Assembly (NCBI GenBank): GCA_023135165.1
Contig: JAGLTS010000063.1
Location: 1-54,790, forward strand
DNA from: Phycisphaerales bacterium
Lineage (GTDB): Bacteria > Planctomycetota > Phycisphaerae > Phycisphaerales > JAGLTS01
Reading direction: 5' to 3'
DNA: 54,790 nt
In this document: piece by piece, positions 45,110 through 52,854 of the stretch
How the letters are laid out: every line of letters starts with the position of its first letter
Numbering within the stretch: the first letter of the stretch is position 1
Notes under the pieces: generated by a model
Told to the model about the DNA's origin: nothing
Databases searched by the model: none
What the model saw: only the letters and a program-made list of their open reading frames with translations
Position numbers and translations under genes: made by a program

Positions 45110-45182
45110 TGGAGCGGATGAGGGTCGAACTCACAACCTCCTCGATGCGACCGAGGCGCTCTCCCAATTGAGCTACCGCCCC
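45110..45182 (-). tRNA. tRNA-Ala(CGC)
   Basis: The full cloverleaf is visible on the minus strand: acceptor GGGGCGG/CCGCTCC with the G3-U70 pair that identifies alanine tRNA, D-arm GCTC/GAGC with AATTGGGA, anticodon stem CCTCG/CGAGG, loop GTCGCAT with anticodon CGC, variable AGGTT, and T-arm GTGAG-TTCGACC-CTCAT. The discriminator is A. No CCA is encoded (the genome reads ACA next). Confidence 0.96.
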
Positions 45183-45199
45183 TGACTCCTGGTCACCCG

Positions 45200-45229
45200 A
45201 GTATAGCGACGCCTGCACGAATCCTCCAA
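45200..45229 (-). promoter_or_regulatory. Probable promoter of tRNA-Ala
   Basis: On the minus strand TATACT (45205-45200) is a near-perfect -10 box. TTGGAG (45229-45224) lies 18 bases upstream as a weak -35. A start about seven bases after the -10 leaves an 11-base leader before the mature tRNA. Confidence 0.6.
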
Positions 45230-45237
45230 ACTCACCG

Positions 45238-45260
45238 TGAGCAGAGCGAAATCCGCCTCC
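45238..45260. repeat. REP-like element, family B copy 1 (degenerate)
   Basis: GTGAGCAGAGCGAAATCCGC is a degenerate copy of the element at 46035 and 50813. The stem is weakened (GCAGA versus TCCGC). It lies in the tRNA upstream region. Confidence 0.6.
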
Positions 45261-45465
45261 AGACCACTGTCCAGCCCACGAATCGCCCTTCGTCCATCCG
45301 TTCTCGCAAATCTATCGCAACAGCTTTAGGAGTCCCGCCGTATAGTCCGCCGACCGCTGGCCACCGGCTGTCAAGGCGAATGGGGGCACAGGCGGGGGAT
45401 GAATGTCAGGAGCACCCCTCCACCTCACCGCGACCCAGCCGTTTCGTTCCCAGGAAGGATCAACC

Positions 45466-45894
45466 GTGGTCTCCAACGTCTCCCCCAATCGTGCCGAACT
45501 CGAACAGCTCTGCCGGGTCTTCCGCCTGCTCTCGGACCCCACACGCCTGCGGATCCTCCGCATCCTCAGCGACGGCGAACGACACGTCACGAGCCTCTGC
45601 CAACTGCTCAGCCTCCCGCAACCGACCGTCAGCCACCACCTCGGACTCCTCCGAGGGGCCGGTGTCGCCACAGGCAGGCGTGCGGGAAAACAGGTCTACT
45701 ACCGGCTCAATCCCGAAAACGTCCAACTCGAACCCGTCACACGCGCCATCCGCATGAGACACGGCGGGACGCGAATCTCACTCGCTGAACACATGGTTGA
45801 ACACACGACAACGCCGATGGCTCGCGCAACTGTCCCCGCCAACGGCACCGCCGCCCCACAACCCTCACAGCCCGCCGTGGCACGAGCCTTCTGA
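45466..45894 (+). CDS. ArsR-family winged-helix transcriptional regulator
   Basis: The product has 142 residues from GTG 45466 with AGGAAGGA six bases upstream. The winged HTH is clear: VFRLLSDPTRLRILRILSDG, then SLCQLLSLPQPTVSHHLGLL and GRRAGKQVYYRLN. The metal motif ELCVCDL of metal-sensing ArsR proteins is absent (SLCQLLSL has one Cys), so the inducer is probably not a thiolate-bound metal. The Ala/Thr/Pro-rich tail of about 45 residues has no known role. It converges on mnmA with seven bases between stops. A TATAGT at 45341-45346 may be its -10 box. Confidence 0.92.
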   Translation: MVSNVSPNRAELEQLCRVFRLLSDPTRLRILRILSDGERHVTSLCQLLSLPQPTVSHHLGLLRGAGVATGRRAGKQVYYRLNPENVQLEPVTRAIRMRHGGTRISLAEHMVEHTTTPMARATVPANGTAAPQPSQPAVARAF

Positions 45895-45901
45895 TACCCC
45901 C

Positions 45902-46996
45902 TCATACGCTCAGCGCGCTGTCGATCCACCCGCCACCGAGCACCACCTCGCAACGATCCGCGTCGTAACACACCGCCGCCTGGCCCGGCGCGATCGCATA
46001 CTGCGCCTCCGCAAAACGCACCTCAAAACGAAAACCTTGAGCGGAGCGAAATCCGCCATCGGCGGAACCGTGCTCCATCGCCCGCACCGTCGCCGCCACA
46101 GGCGCCGCGTTGTACCGGATCTTCACGAAGCACGACAGCCAATCCACAGGCGGCTCAACGAACCAGTTCGCACCTGTCGCCCGCAGCCCAACCGACGCCA
46201 GATCCGCCCGCTGCCCGACTGTGATCGTGTTCGCCTGGGCATCTTTCGCCGTCACATAAATCGGATACCCCATCGCCACGCCCACGCCGCGCCGCTGCCC
46301 GATCGTGAAGTGCTGATGCCCCGGATGCTCACCCACGACCGCACCCTCACGATCGACAATCACCCCCCGCCGAATCGCGCCCGGCGACCGCAGCTTCACA
46401 ACCGCTGCGTAATCATCATCTGGAATAAAACAGATGTCCTGGGATTCAGTTTTCCCTGCCACGTGTAAATCAAACTCACGCGCAAGCTCCCGAACACGCG
46501 CCTTCTCATACCCACCCACCGGCAGCAGTATCGCGCCAAGCTCGTCAGCAGCCATCGCGAAGAGCACGTACGATTGATCCTTGTGTCCATCCGCGCCGCG
46601 CAGCAGGCGCAGCCGACCATCCACCATCTCGACCCGCGCGTGGTGCCCCGAGGCGACGAACGCAGCGCCGATCTGCTGAGCGTACTCGCGCAGTTTTCCG
46701 AACTTCAGCCACTTGTTGCACCGGATGCACGGGTTCGGCGTCCGACCCGCGTTGTACTCGCTCACGAAGTAATCGACGACTCGTCCGAACTGATCCGTAA
46801 AGTCGCGGATGTGAAGCGGAATCCCAAGCTGAGCAGCCACGCGCTGCGCATCCTGCGCATCGTCAGCAGCGCCACGCCCCAGCCGCATGTAACAGCCGAC
46901 GACCTCATACCCCTCGCGCAGCAGAATCGCCGCCGCAACGGATGAGTCAACTCCGCCGGACATCGCAACAACGACCTTCTCCGCTCGCGATCGCAT
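45902..46996 (-). CDS. mnmA: tRNA-specific 2-thiouridylase MnmA
   Basis: MnmA thiolates U34 of Lys, Glu and Gln tRNAs using sulfur from the cysteine desulfurase chain. The 364 residues show PP-loop VAMSGGVDSSVAAAILLREG, catalytic Cys in TPNPCIRCNKWLKFG and ESQDICFIPDDDYA, GHHARVEMVDGRLRLLRGAD, and LGGGWID at the end. In the C-terminal domain the segment GSADGGFRSAQG is encoded by a REP-like element (46035-46066) that other MnmA proteins would not have. The ATG lies six bases after a TAGGAT box with no ribosome site, so the mRNA may be leaderless. Confidence 0.96.
   Translation of the reverse strand: MRSRAEKVVVAMSGGVDSSVAAAILLREGYEVVGCYMRLGRGAADDAQDAQRVAAQLGIPLHIRDFTDQFGRVVDYFVSEYNAGRTPNPCIRCNKWLKFGKLREYAQQIGAAFVASGHHARVEMVDGRLRLLRGADGHKDQSYVLFAMAADELGAILLPVGGYEKARVRELAREFDLHVAGKTESQDICFIPDDDYAAVVKLRSPGAIRRGVIVDREGAVVGEHPGHQHFTIGQRRGVGVAMGYPIYVTAKDAQANTITVGQRADLASVGLRATGANWFVEPPVDWLSCFVKIRYNAAPVAATVRAMEHGSADGGFRSAQGFRFEVRFAEAQYAIAPGQAAVCYDADRCEVVLGGGWIDSALSV
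46035..46066. repeat. REP-like element, family B copy 2, inside mnmA
   Basis: CCTTGAGCGGAGCGAAATCC followed by GCCATCGGCGGA matches the intergenic element at 50813-50855 apart from a short deletion. GCGGA/TCCGC around GCGAAA and TCCGCC/GGCGGA form two small hairpins. Read on the minus strand it adds SADGGFRSAQG in frame to MnmA. Confidence 0.85.
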
Positions 46997-47002
46997 TGCC
47001 CA

Positions 47003-47031
47003 ATCCTACCCGTGCGGGCACCCCGTGTCCG
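47003..47031 (-). promoter_or_regulatory. Probable promoter of mnmA
   Basis: On the minus strand CGGACA (47031-47026) and TAGGAT (47008-47003) are separated by 17 bases, and the ATG follows six bases after the -10. This fits a sigma-70 promoter whose transcript begins at or next to the start codon. The -10 region and start are duplicated at 22391-22448. Confidence 0.6.
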
Positions 47032-47142
47032 ACGTCGCAACGGATAGAGCCCCGCAGACGCGGAGGGGGATCCGCATCCCCCGGTTCCGAGGGTTCACAT
47101 CGCATCAGTGCGCATGGATCCGCGAAGGACGGGTCATCGGCG

Positions 47143-48735
47143 TCAGTGCTTGAAGTGGCGTGTGCCGGTGAGCATGCAGGTGACGCCCCGCTGCTCGCAG
47201 AGGTCGAGCGTCTCCTGGTCGCGCTTCGATCCGCCGGGCTGGACGAGCAGCGTGACGCCCGCCTCGATCAACGCCTGCGGACCATCCTTGAAGGGGAAGA
47301 ACGCATCGGATGCCGCGATGGCGCCGCCGCCTTGGCCGAGCCGATTCGCCGCCTTCTCAACCGCAAGGCGAGCCGCGGTCACGCGATCCATCTGCCCCGC
47401 GCCCGCGCCCCAAAGCTGGTGATCACACCCAATGGCGATGGCGTTGGATTTGAGATGCTTGCAGATCGTCCAGATCGTCATGGCGTCGGCGAGTTGGTCT
47501 TCGCTCGGCACCGGACCGGCTGCGTGCTTCCACTGTTCGGGTGGGACCGAGCGGAGATCGCGGTCCTGCACGAGGATGCCGCCGGGCACCGATCGGTAGT
47601 CGAGCTTGCGATGCGCCGACGGCGCGCTCCGTCCGACCGCGAGAAGCCGAACATTGGCCCATCGAGCCTTGAGCTTCGCCAGCGCCTCATCGTCGAAGCC
47701 GGGCGCGACGATGACTTCAAGGAATCGTCCGGTCCCCTCGACGATTCGGCCAGCCGTGCTCGCGTCAACTGTCGCGCTCATCGCGAGTATCCCGCCGTAC
47801 GCAGCCATCGGATCGCCTTCGTACGCCCGCACAAACGCATCGGCGAGGTCGTCGGCAACGGCGGCTCCGCAGGGGTTTGTGTGCTTGACGACACAGGCAC
47901 ATGCCCGGCCCGGGTGGACCTTCTCAAGTTCATGCACCAGTTCAAGCGCCGCAGCGGCATCGGCGATGTTGTTGAAGCTGAGCGGCTTTCCGTGCAACTG
48001 ATCGCCGTGCACAACGGTGGCGCCGACGGATGCCGGATCGCGGTATAGCGCCGCGGTGAGGTGCGGGTTCTCGCCATACCGCAGTTCGCCCGCCTTGGTG
48101 TACGTCAGGCGCAACGTATCGGGGAAGGCGGCAGCCTGCACGCGGTTCATGTACGCGGAAATCGCAGCGTCGTACTCAGCGGTTCGGCTGAACGCCGCAG
48201 CCGCCAATTCGGCGCGAAGCTGCAGCGTCGTGCTGCCGTCGTGTTGTCGCAGTTGATTGACGATGTGATCGTACTGCCTGGGATCGGTGACGACGGTGAT
48301 CCATTCGTGGTTCTTCGCCGCGCTTCTGATCATCGACGGGCCGCCGATGTCGATCTGCTCGATCGCCTGTTCGGTGGTGACATTCTCAGCACGGATGGTC
48401 CGCTCGAAGGGATACAGATTGACGCAGACCAGGTCGATCGGCGTGATCCCGTGCTCGTCGAGAGCTGCCTGATGCTCGTCAAGCTGCCTGCGCGCGAGCA
48501 GCCCGCCGTGGATCAAGGGGTGCAGCGTCTTGACTCGGCCATCCATGATCTCGGGAAACCCGGTGACATCGTCAACGCTGACAACGGAAATGCCCGCCTG
48601 CGCAAGAGCCCGACCTGTGCCTCCTGTGGAGATGATCTCCACGCCGAGCGCGACAAGCATCTGCGCGAATGGGACGAGATCGGTTTTGTCGCTGACTGAA
48701 AGAAGGGCGCGTTTGATCTGAACGAGATCGGGCAC
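47143..48735 (-). CDS. purH: Bifunctional AICAR transformylase / IMP cyclohydrolase
   Basis: PurH performs the last two steps of IMP synthesis. GTG 48735 is chosen because AAGGTGG lies about five bases upstream, giving 530 residues. The N-terminal MGS-type cyclohydrolase domain has ALLSVSDKTDLVPFAQMLVA and IISTGGTGRALAQAGI. The transformylase half has CVVKHTNPCGAAVADDLADA with the catalytic Lys-His, and FFPFKDGPQALIEAGVTLLV near the end with QPGGSKRDQE. The usual KYGENPHQ reads RYGENPHL here. The gene follows the propeller lipoprotein by 19 bases. Confidence 0.97.
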   Translation of the reverse strand: MPDLVQIKRALLSVSDKTDLVPFAQMLVALGVEIISTGGTGRALAQAGISVVSVDDVTGFPEIMDGRVKTLHPLIHGGLLARRQLDEHQAALDEHGITPIDLVCVNLYPFERTIRAENVTTEQAIEQIDIGGPSMIRSAAKNHEWITVVTDPRQYDHIVNQLRQHDGSTTLQLRAELAAAAFSRTAEYDAAISAYMNRVQAAAFPDTLRLTYTKAGELRYGENPHLTAALYRDPASVGATVVHGDQLHGKPLSFNNIADAAAALELVHELEKVHPGRACACVVKHTNPCGAAVADDLADAFVRAYEGDPMAAYGGILAMSATVDASTAGRIVEGTGRFLEVIVAPGFDDEALAKLKARWANVRLLAVGRSAPSAHRKLDYRSVPGGILVQDRDLRSVPPEQWKHAAGPVPSEDQLADAMTIWTICKHLKSNAIAIGCDHQLWGAGAGQMDRVTAARLAVEKAANRLGQGGGAIAASDAFFPFKDGPQALIEAGVTLLVQPGGSKRDQETLDLCEQRGVTCMLTGTRHFKH

Positions 48736-48754
48736 TGGAGCCACCTTGCGAGTG

Positions 48755-49885
48755 TTAGTTGCTCGGGACCAGTTTGGAGAGACGGCCGGTGGATGTGGCG
48801 GCATAGATGGTGCCGTTCAGCAGGCGGTCAGCCTGGATGTCGAGGAGGCGCGGCATGGCGTGCGTGGCAACGAGCCGACCGGTTGCGATGTCAATCTCGT
48901 AGACCGAGTTGGGGAACCACGTCAGGATTCGATCGCCGTGCTGGGTGAGCACCCTGCCCTTGGCGTCGGGGCACCGCCACACGACGCTGCCGTCGATCTG
49001 GTTCAGCGCCACAACACCCTCGCCGGGCACATACTGGTAGAGCACATCGCCGATCAGGATCGGCTGGTCGGTGAGCGGTGATTCGGTGCGGTAGCGCCAC
49101 CGCGCCCGGCAGCCGCGACGTGACAGCGCCCAGATCGATTGGTCCTTGCTGGCCAGGAACACCGTGTCGTCCGTCGTGATGGGGCGATTCGACAGCGTGC
49201 CGAAGAGCGTCCGACGACCGATGGCGTGACCGGTTTCGTCGAGGACGAGGACGCCGCCGCCTTCGTTCACGATCACCAGGTCACGGCCGACCAGCACGGG
49301 CTGCGTGTCGATCGACGCGTTGGTGTCATAAGCCCACTGCTTGAACCCGGTCCGCCAGTTGTGCGCCAGGACATGGCCGTTCGCCGAGCCGTACACCGCG
49401 AGGTCGTTGATGACGACGGGCCTGGTGTTGACGACCGTCGCGAGGCGGTGCTTGTCAAGAAGCTGGCCCGTCTCAACGTCGAAATGGAACAGCCCGGTAC
49501 TGCTTGAGACGAGGAGCCTGTTGTCGACGCGAGCGGTTCCAACATACGTCTGAAGCGGATCGCCCAACACCTCCGTCCACCGTGTGTTGCCGTCACGCGC
49601 TTCCAGAACGGTCAAGATCGTGCCCCCCTCCCGGGCGACGACGATGTCATCAAAGACATCCATCTCCAGCAGCCGAAAGCCGTCGGAGATGACGATCTGG
49701 CTCTCCCAGTCGAGCCGGTAGCCCATCGCCGTGGCTGTCCGGTTGTCGATGAGCAGTGTCGCGCGGTTGACATCCGGGCCGGCGATGACCTCATTGCTCC
49801 CGCATCCGGCGGCGAGCAGGCCGGCGGTGAGCGTGAGACCGATCGTCAGGCAGTGAAACACATGTGGCAAACGGAACTTCATCAT
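48755..49885 (-). CDS. PQQ-like beta-propeller lipoprotein
   Basis: The 376 residues begin with a lipoprotein signal ending in LLAAGC. Repeats of the pyrrolo-quinoline-quinone/BamB type follow: VLEARDGNTRWTEVLGDPLQ, FHFDVETGQLLDKHRLATVV, VLAHNWRTGFKQWAYDTNAS, VLDETGHAIGRRTLFGTLSN, IWALSRRGCRARWRYRTESP, VALNQIDGSVVWRCPDAKG and VYEIDIATGRLVATHAMPRL. About seven blades are present. It resembles BamB of the outer-membrane assembly complex, but partner genes are absent here. It is upstream of purH in one likely operon. Confidence 0.88.
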   Translation of the reverse strand: MMKFRLPHVFHCLTIGLTLTAGLLAAGCGSNEVIAGPDVNRATLLIDNRTATAMGYRLDWESQIVISDGFRLLEMDVFDDIVVAREGGTILTVLEARDGNTRWTEVLGDPLQTYVGTARVDNRLLVSSSTGLFHFDVETGQLLDKHRLATVVNTRPVVINDLAVYGSANGHVLAHNWRTGFKQWAYDTNASIDTQPVLVGRDLVIVNEGGGVLVLDETGHAIGRRTLFGTLSNRPITTDDTVFLASKDQSIWALSRRGCRARWRYRTESPLTDQPILIGDVLYQYVPGEGVVALNQIDGSVVWRCPDAKGRVLTQHGDRILTWFPNSVYEIDIATGRLVATHAMPRLLDIQADRLLNGTIYAATSTGRLSKLVPSN

Positions 49886-50089
49886 GAGTCATATCCTGTG
49901 GAGTGCGTGACCGTGTGACCCGCACACTGAGCCGCCCCGGCACATTCCCGGCGAAGCACTCATCCAGCGTGTGCCGAGCGACGCAGTATCGAACGGTCCC
50001 CCTTGACCGTCAAGCGCCGGCCCGTGCGACGAGCCGTCGTGCCCGCGAAATCGGCTGCGGCGAGGGCTGCCAGGCGGCGGCTACCCCCC

Positions 50090-50776
50090 TTAGGCCTGCG
50101 GAATGCGGCGAAGGTCCACGTCGTGCCCGGCGACGATCAGGATGTCCCGCTCGCTCAGGCTGCTCTGGGGCATCGGCAGATCCACCACATGCTCGTCGTA
50201 CGCATCCTCGCCCGTCGATGTGGGCGACGCCACCGGCCGCTTGATCGCCACGATGTTGATGCGATGCTCATGGCGAAGGTTCAACTCGTGCAGCCGTTTC
50301 CCAACCCAGGCAGGCGGCACGGGCATCTGCACCAGGCCATACCCCTCCGCCAGCTCGACATGCTCGACGATGAACGGCGAGAGCAGCAGATTCGCCCAGC
50401 GGTCGGCGGATTCATCCTCGGGGTTGACCACAGCGTCGGCCCCAACCCGCGTCAGAATCGCAGCCTGCATCCGGTTCGCCGCACGACTGACCACCTTGCG
50501 AACATCAAGCGACTTGAGCAGGACCGTCGTCAGGGCGTTCGCCTCGAAGTTCTGCCCGATCCCGACGACCGCGACATCCACCTGATCGACCCCCTGAATC
50601 CGCAGGGCCTGCTCGTCGGTCGCATCCATCGCAATCGCAAGGGCGACCCTGTCGCGCATCTCCTCGACGATCCGACGATCAAGGTCAACCGCGATCACCT
50701 CAGCGCCTGCCTCGGAAAGGTTCGCTGCCAGGCGTGATCCGAATCGACCCAATCCAATCACCGCGAAACGTTCCAT
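50090..50776 (-). CDS. ktrA: Potassium uptake regulatory subunit, KtrA/TrkA type
   Basis: The 228 residues from ATG 50776 (GGAGGAG just upstream) hold an RCK/TrkA-N Rossmann domain with FAVIGLGRFGSRLAANLSEA, the acidic AVDLD and VDQVDVAVVGIGQNFEANAL, and a TrkA-C domain from about residue 140. It binds nucleotides and gates the KtrB/TrkH channel. The single RCK unit points to the Ktr type rather than the duplicated TrkA of E. coli. It is downstream of ktrB by 88 bases, with a REP-like element between. Confidence 0.93.
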   Translation of the reverse strand: MERFAVIGLGRFGSRLAANLSEAGAEVIAVDLDRRIVEEMRDRVALAIAMDATDEQALRIQGVDQVDVAVVGIGQNFEANALTTVLLKSLDVRKVVSRAANRMQAAILTRVGADAVVNPEDESADRWANLLLSPFIVEHVELAEGYGLVQMPVPPAWVGKRLHELNLRHEHRINIVAIKRPVASPTSTGEDAYDEHVVDLPMPQSSLSERDILIVAGHDVDLRRIPQA

Positions 50777-50812
50777 GGCTCCTCCAACACCCCCACTCCC
50801 ACAACCTTGAGT

Positions 50813-50855
50813 CCGCCGTGGCGGACGAAATCCGCCTCCGGCGGACCACACTTCC
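50813..50855. repeat. REP-like element, family B copy 3
   Basis: CCTTGAGTCCGCCGTGGCGG continues as ACGAAATCCGCC and TCCGGCGGA. TCCGCC/GGCGGA can pair at three places, including GGCGGA-CGAAA-TCCGCC. It is the fullest of three copies (45238, 46035) and lies between ktrB and ktrA. Confidence 0.85.
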
Positions 50856-50864
50856 AAAGCCGGT

Positions 50865-52646
50865 TTACCCGACGACGACGCCTTCCTCGGGATACTCGTA
50901 CCACGGCAGCCGACCCGGTCGGCCAAGCAGCGCCGCCAACAGCGCGAGCGGGCCTAATCTGCCTGCGAACATACCGACAATGATGACGACCCGGCCGCTG
51001 CTCGACAACGCATCCGTCACGCCGAGCGACAGGCCGACCGTTGAGCACGCGCTCACCGCCTCGAACGCGATCGTCAGGAACGCCGCCGCCTCGGTGATGA
51101 GCAAGAGCAGCACGACCGCTGCGATCGTGGCCAGCCCCATCATGATGAGCGTCGCGGATCGTTGCACGATCGAGACGGACACACGCCTGCCGAACGCCTC
51201 GGGGCCTGCCCGGTTGCGCAGCGTGGACCAGACGAGCATCGCCATGATGACGACCGTCATCGTCTTGACGCCACCCGCCGTCGAGCCTGGTGATCCGCCG
51301 ACGAACATCAGCAGCATCACGACAAAGCGGGATGCGGGCGTCAACTCTGACATGGGCATCGAGTTGAACCCAGCGGTGCGCGATGTGATCGAGAGGAAAC
51401 TCGCATCCATGAGCCGCTGCGGTGCGGTGAGCGTTTCCTGCAGTGCGGTTGCGACCGGGTCGATCACATCCTGGCTGAACCCTTGACCGATGAGCACGCC
51501 CGCCGTGCCCGCCATGTAGAGCACGAGCGTGGCGATGAGCACGAGCTTCGTGTGCAGCGTGAGACGAATCCAAAGACGCCGTGACTGCCTGCGGCCGGGC
51601 GGGCGGAAGAGCGCCGCGAACTTCTCACATCCGATCTCAAACAGATTGAAAAGCACGGGAAATCCAAGGCCGCCGAGCACGATCAGCGGCGCGATCACAA
51701 GATGCGTCGCCCAGTGCCAGCGGTACGAGACGAGCGAATCGCTCAGCACCGCGAAGCCCGCATTGCAGAACGCTGAGATCGACATGAACGTGCTGTGAAA
51801 AAGCCGTTCAGACCAAGGCAAGCCCTCCGACCACATGCCCAGCAGGCTGATCACACCAAGAAGCTCGAAGAGCAATGTGCTCAGGCCGATGAACCACACG
51901 AGCTTGCCGACGATCACGCGCCCGAACTGTTCCTGCGTCAGCGGACCGGCGAGCGAGCCGGATTGCTTGAAACTCAAGGGCGACCCGGAGAGGAGCAGGA
52001 CAAACGCAGCGTACGTGACGATGCCCAGCCCGCCGAGTTGGATGAGCGCCAAGATGATGAGTTGCCCAACGGGTGTGAACTGCGTCGCCGTGTCGCGCAC
52101 GATCAGGCCCGTCACGCACACCGCTGATGTGGAAGTGAAGAGCGAGTCGAGCCAGTTGATCGGCTCGCCCAGCGGAGTCGTGACGGGGAGTTTCAGCGCC
52201 GCCGTGCCGATCAGGATCAAGAGCGCGAATCCGCCGACAAAGAGCAGCCCGGGACGATGGAGTCGGCTCACGATGGTGAGGTACGAGCGCAGCAGAAGCA
52301 GCGTGAGCCAGAGGCAGACGACGAAGGTCGCAGCCCGGATGGAGTAGAGGGCGGTACCCCACATCAGCGCCGCGGCGACGGCCTCGACGATGAGCGAACC
52401 AACCGCCTCACCCCGCTGACGCGCCGGCCAGGCACGCGCGAGCGTGTGGAGCAGCGCACCGGTTGCGGCGACGATGAGCACGTAGAACCCGACGAGCAGG
52501 AGGCTCGAATCCAGGAGCGGTTCGCGCCAGCCGTGTCGCAGAACCAAGAGCGCCGCCGCACCCCCCACCGCCGCCATCCGCGACAGAAAAACGCCCAGCC
52601 GATCGGCCGTCGGTCTCCGCAGCACGATCTCTCGACGAAACGCCAT
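50865..52646 (-). CDS. ktrB: Potassium uptake channel subunit, KtrB/TrkH type
   Basis: The 593 residues (ATG 52646; weak ribosome site) form the four-fold pseudo-symmetric M1-P-M2 channel. The four selectivity-filter segments are visible: TSTSAVCVTGLIVRD, MSISAFCNAGFAVL, LSITSRTAGFNSMPMS and AVSACSTVGLSLGVTD, each with the key Gly. About 120 extra N-terminal residues encode three or four more membrane helices than KtrB usually has, more like TrkH. It forms a unit with ktrA and is divergent from the repeat-bearing channel. Confidence 0.94.
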   Translation of the reverse strand: MAFRREIVLRRPTADRLGVFLSRMAAVGGAAALLVLRHGWREPLLDSSLLLVGFYVLIVAATGALLHTLARAWPARQRGEAVGSLIVEAVAAALMWGTALYSIRAATFVVCLWLTLLLLRSYLTIVSRLHRPGLLFVGGFALLILIGTAALKLPVTTPLGEPINWLDSLFTSTSAVCVTGLIVRDTATQFTPVGQLIILALIQLGGLGIVTYAAFVLLLSGSPLSFKQSGSLAGPLTQEQFGRVIVGKLVWFIGLSTLLFELLGVISLLGMWSEGLPWSERLFHSTFMSISAFCNAGFAVLSDSLVSYRWHWATHLVIAPLIVLGGLGFPVLFNLFEIGCEKFAALFRPPGRRQSRRLWIRLTLHTKLVLIATLVLYMAGTAGVLIGQGFSQDVIDPVATALQETLTAPQRLMDASFLSITSRTAGFNSMPMSELTPASRFVVMLLMFVGGSPGSTAGGVKTMTVVIMAMLVWSTLRNRAGPEAFGRRVSVSIVQRSATLIMMGLATIAAVVLLLLITEAAAFLTIAFEAVSACSTVGLSLGVTDALSSSGRVVIIVGMFAGRLGPLALLAALLGRPGRLPWYEYPEEGVVVG

Positions 52647-52720
52647 GCACCGCAAGGTACACGCCCCGCCCCTTTTGATCGAGCAGCACGCCGCCGATCA
52701 TCTCATGATGAGCGTCACGA

Positions 52721-52732
52721 TTCACCACGGAG
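52721..52732. repeat. TTCACCACGGAG direct repeat, copy 1
   Basis: This 12-mer is followed by GTCGCGGGGAGCACGGAGG, a decayed form of the CACGGAG-type dispersed repeat seen in many bacterial genomes. Copy 2 is at 54767-54778, so the channel gene and the small ORF lie between them. Confidence 0.6.
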
Positions 52733-52854
52733 GTCGCGGGGAGCACGGAGGGGGATGGGTCTCTCTGCTGCGCTGCATCCTCTCCGATGCGGCAGCGGAT
52801 GGACGCGATATGCTGTTGGCCTGCGGGGCCAGCATAGTGCCGGCGGCATGCTCC

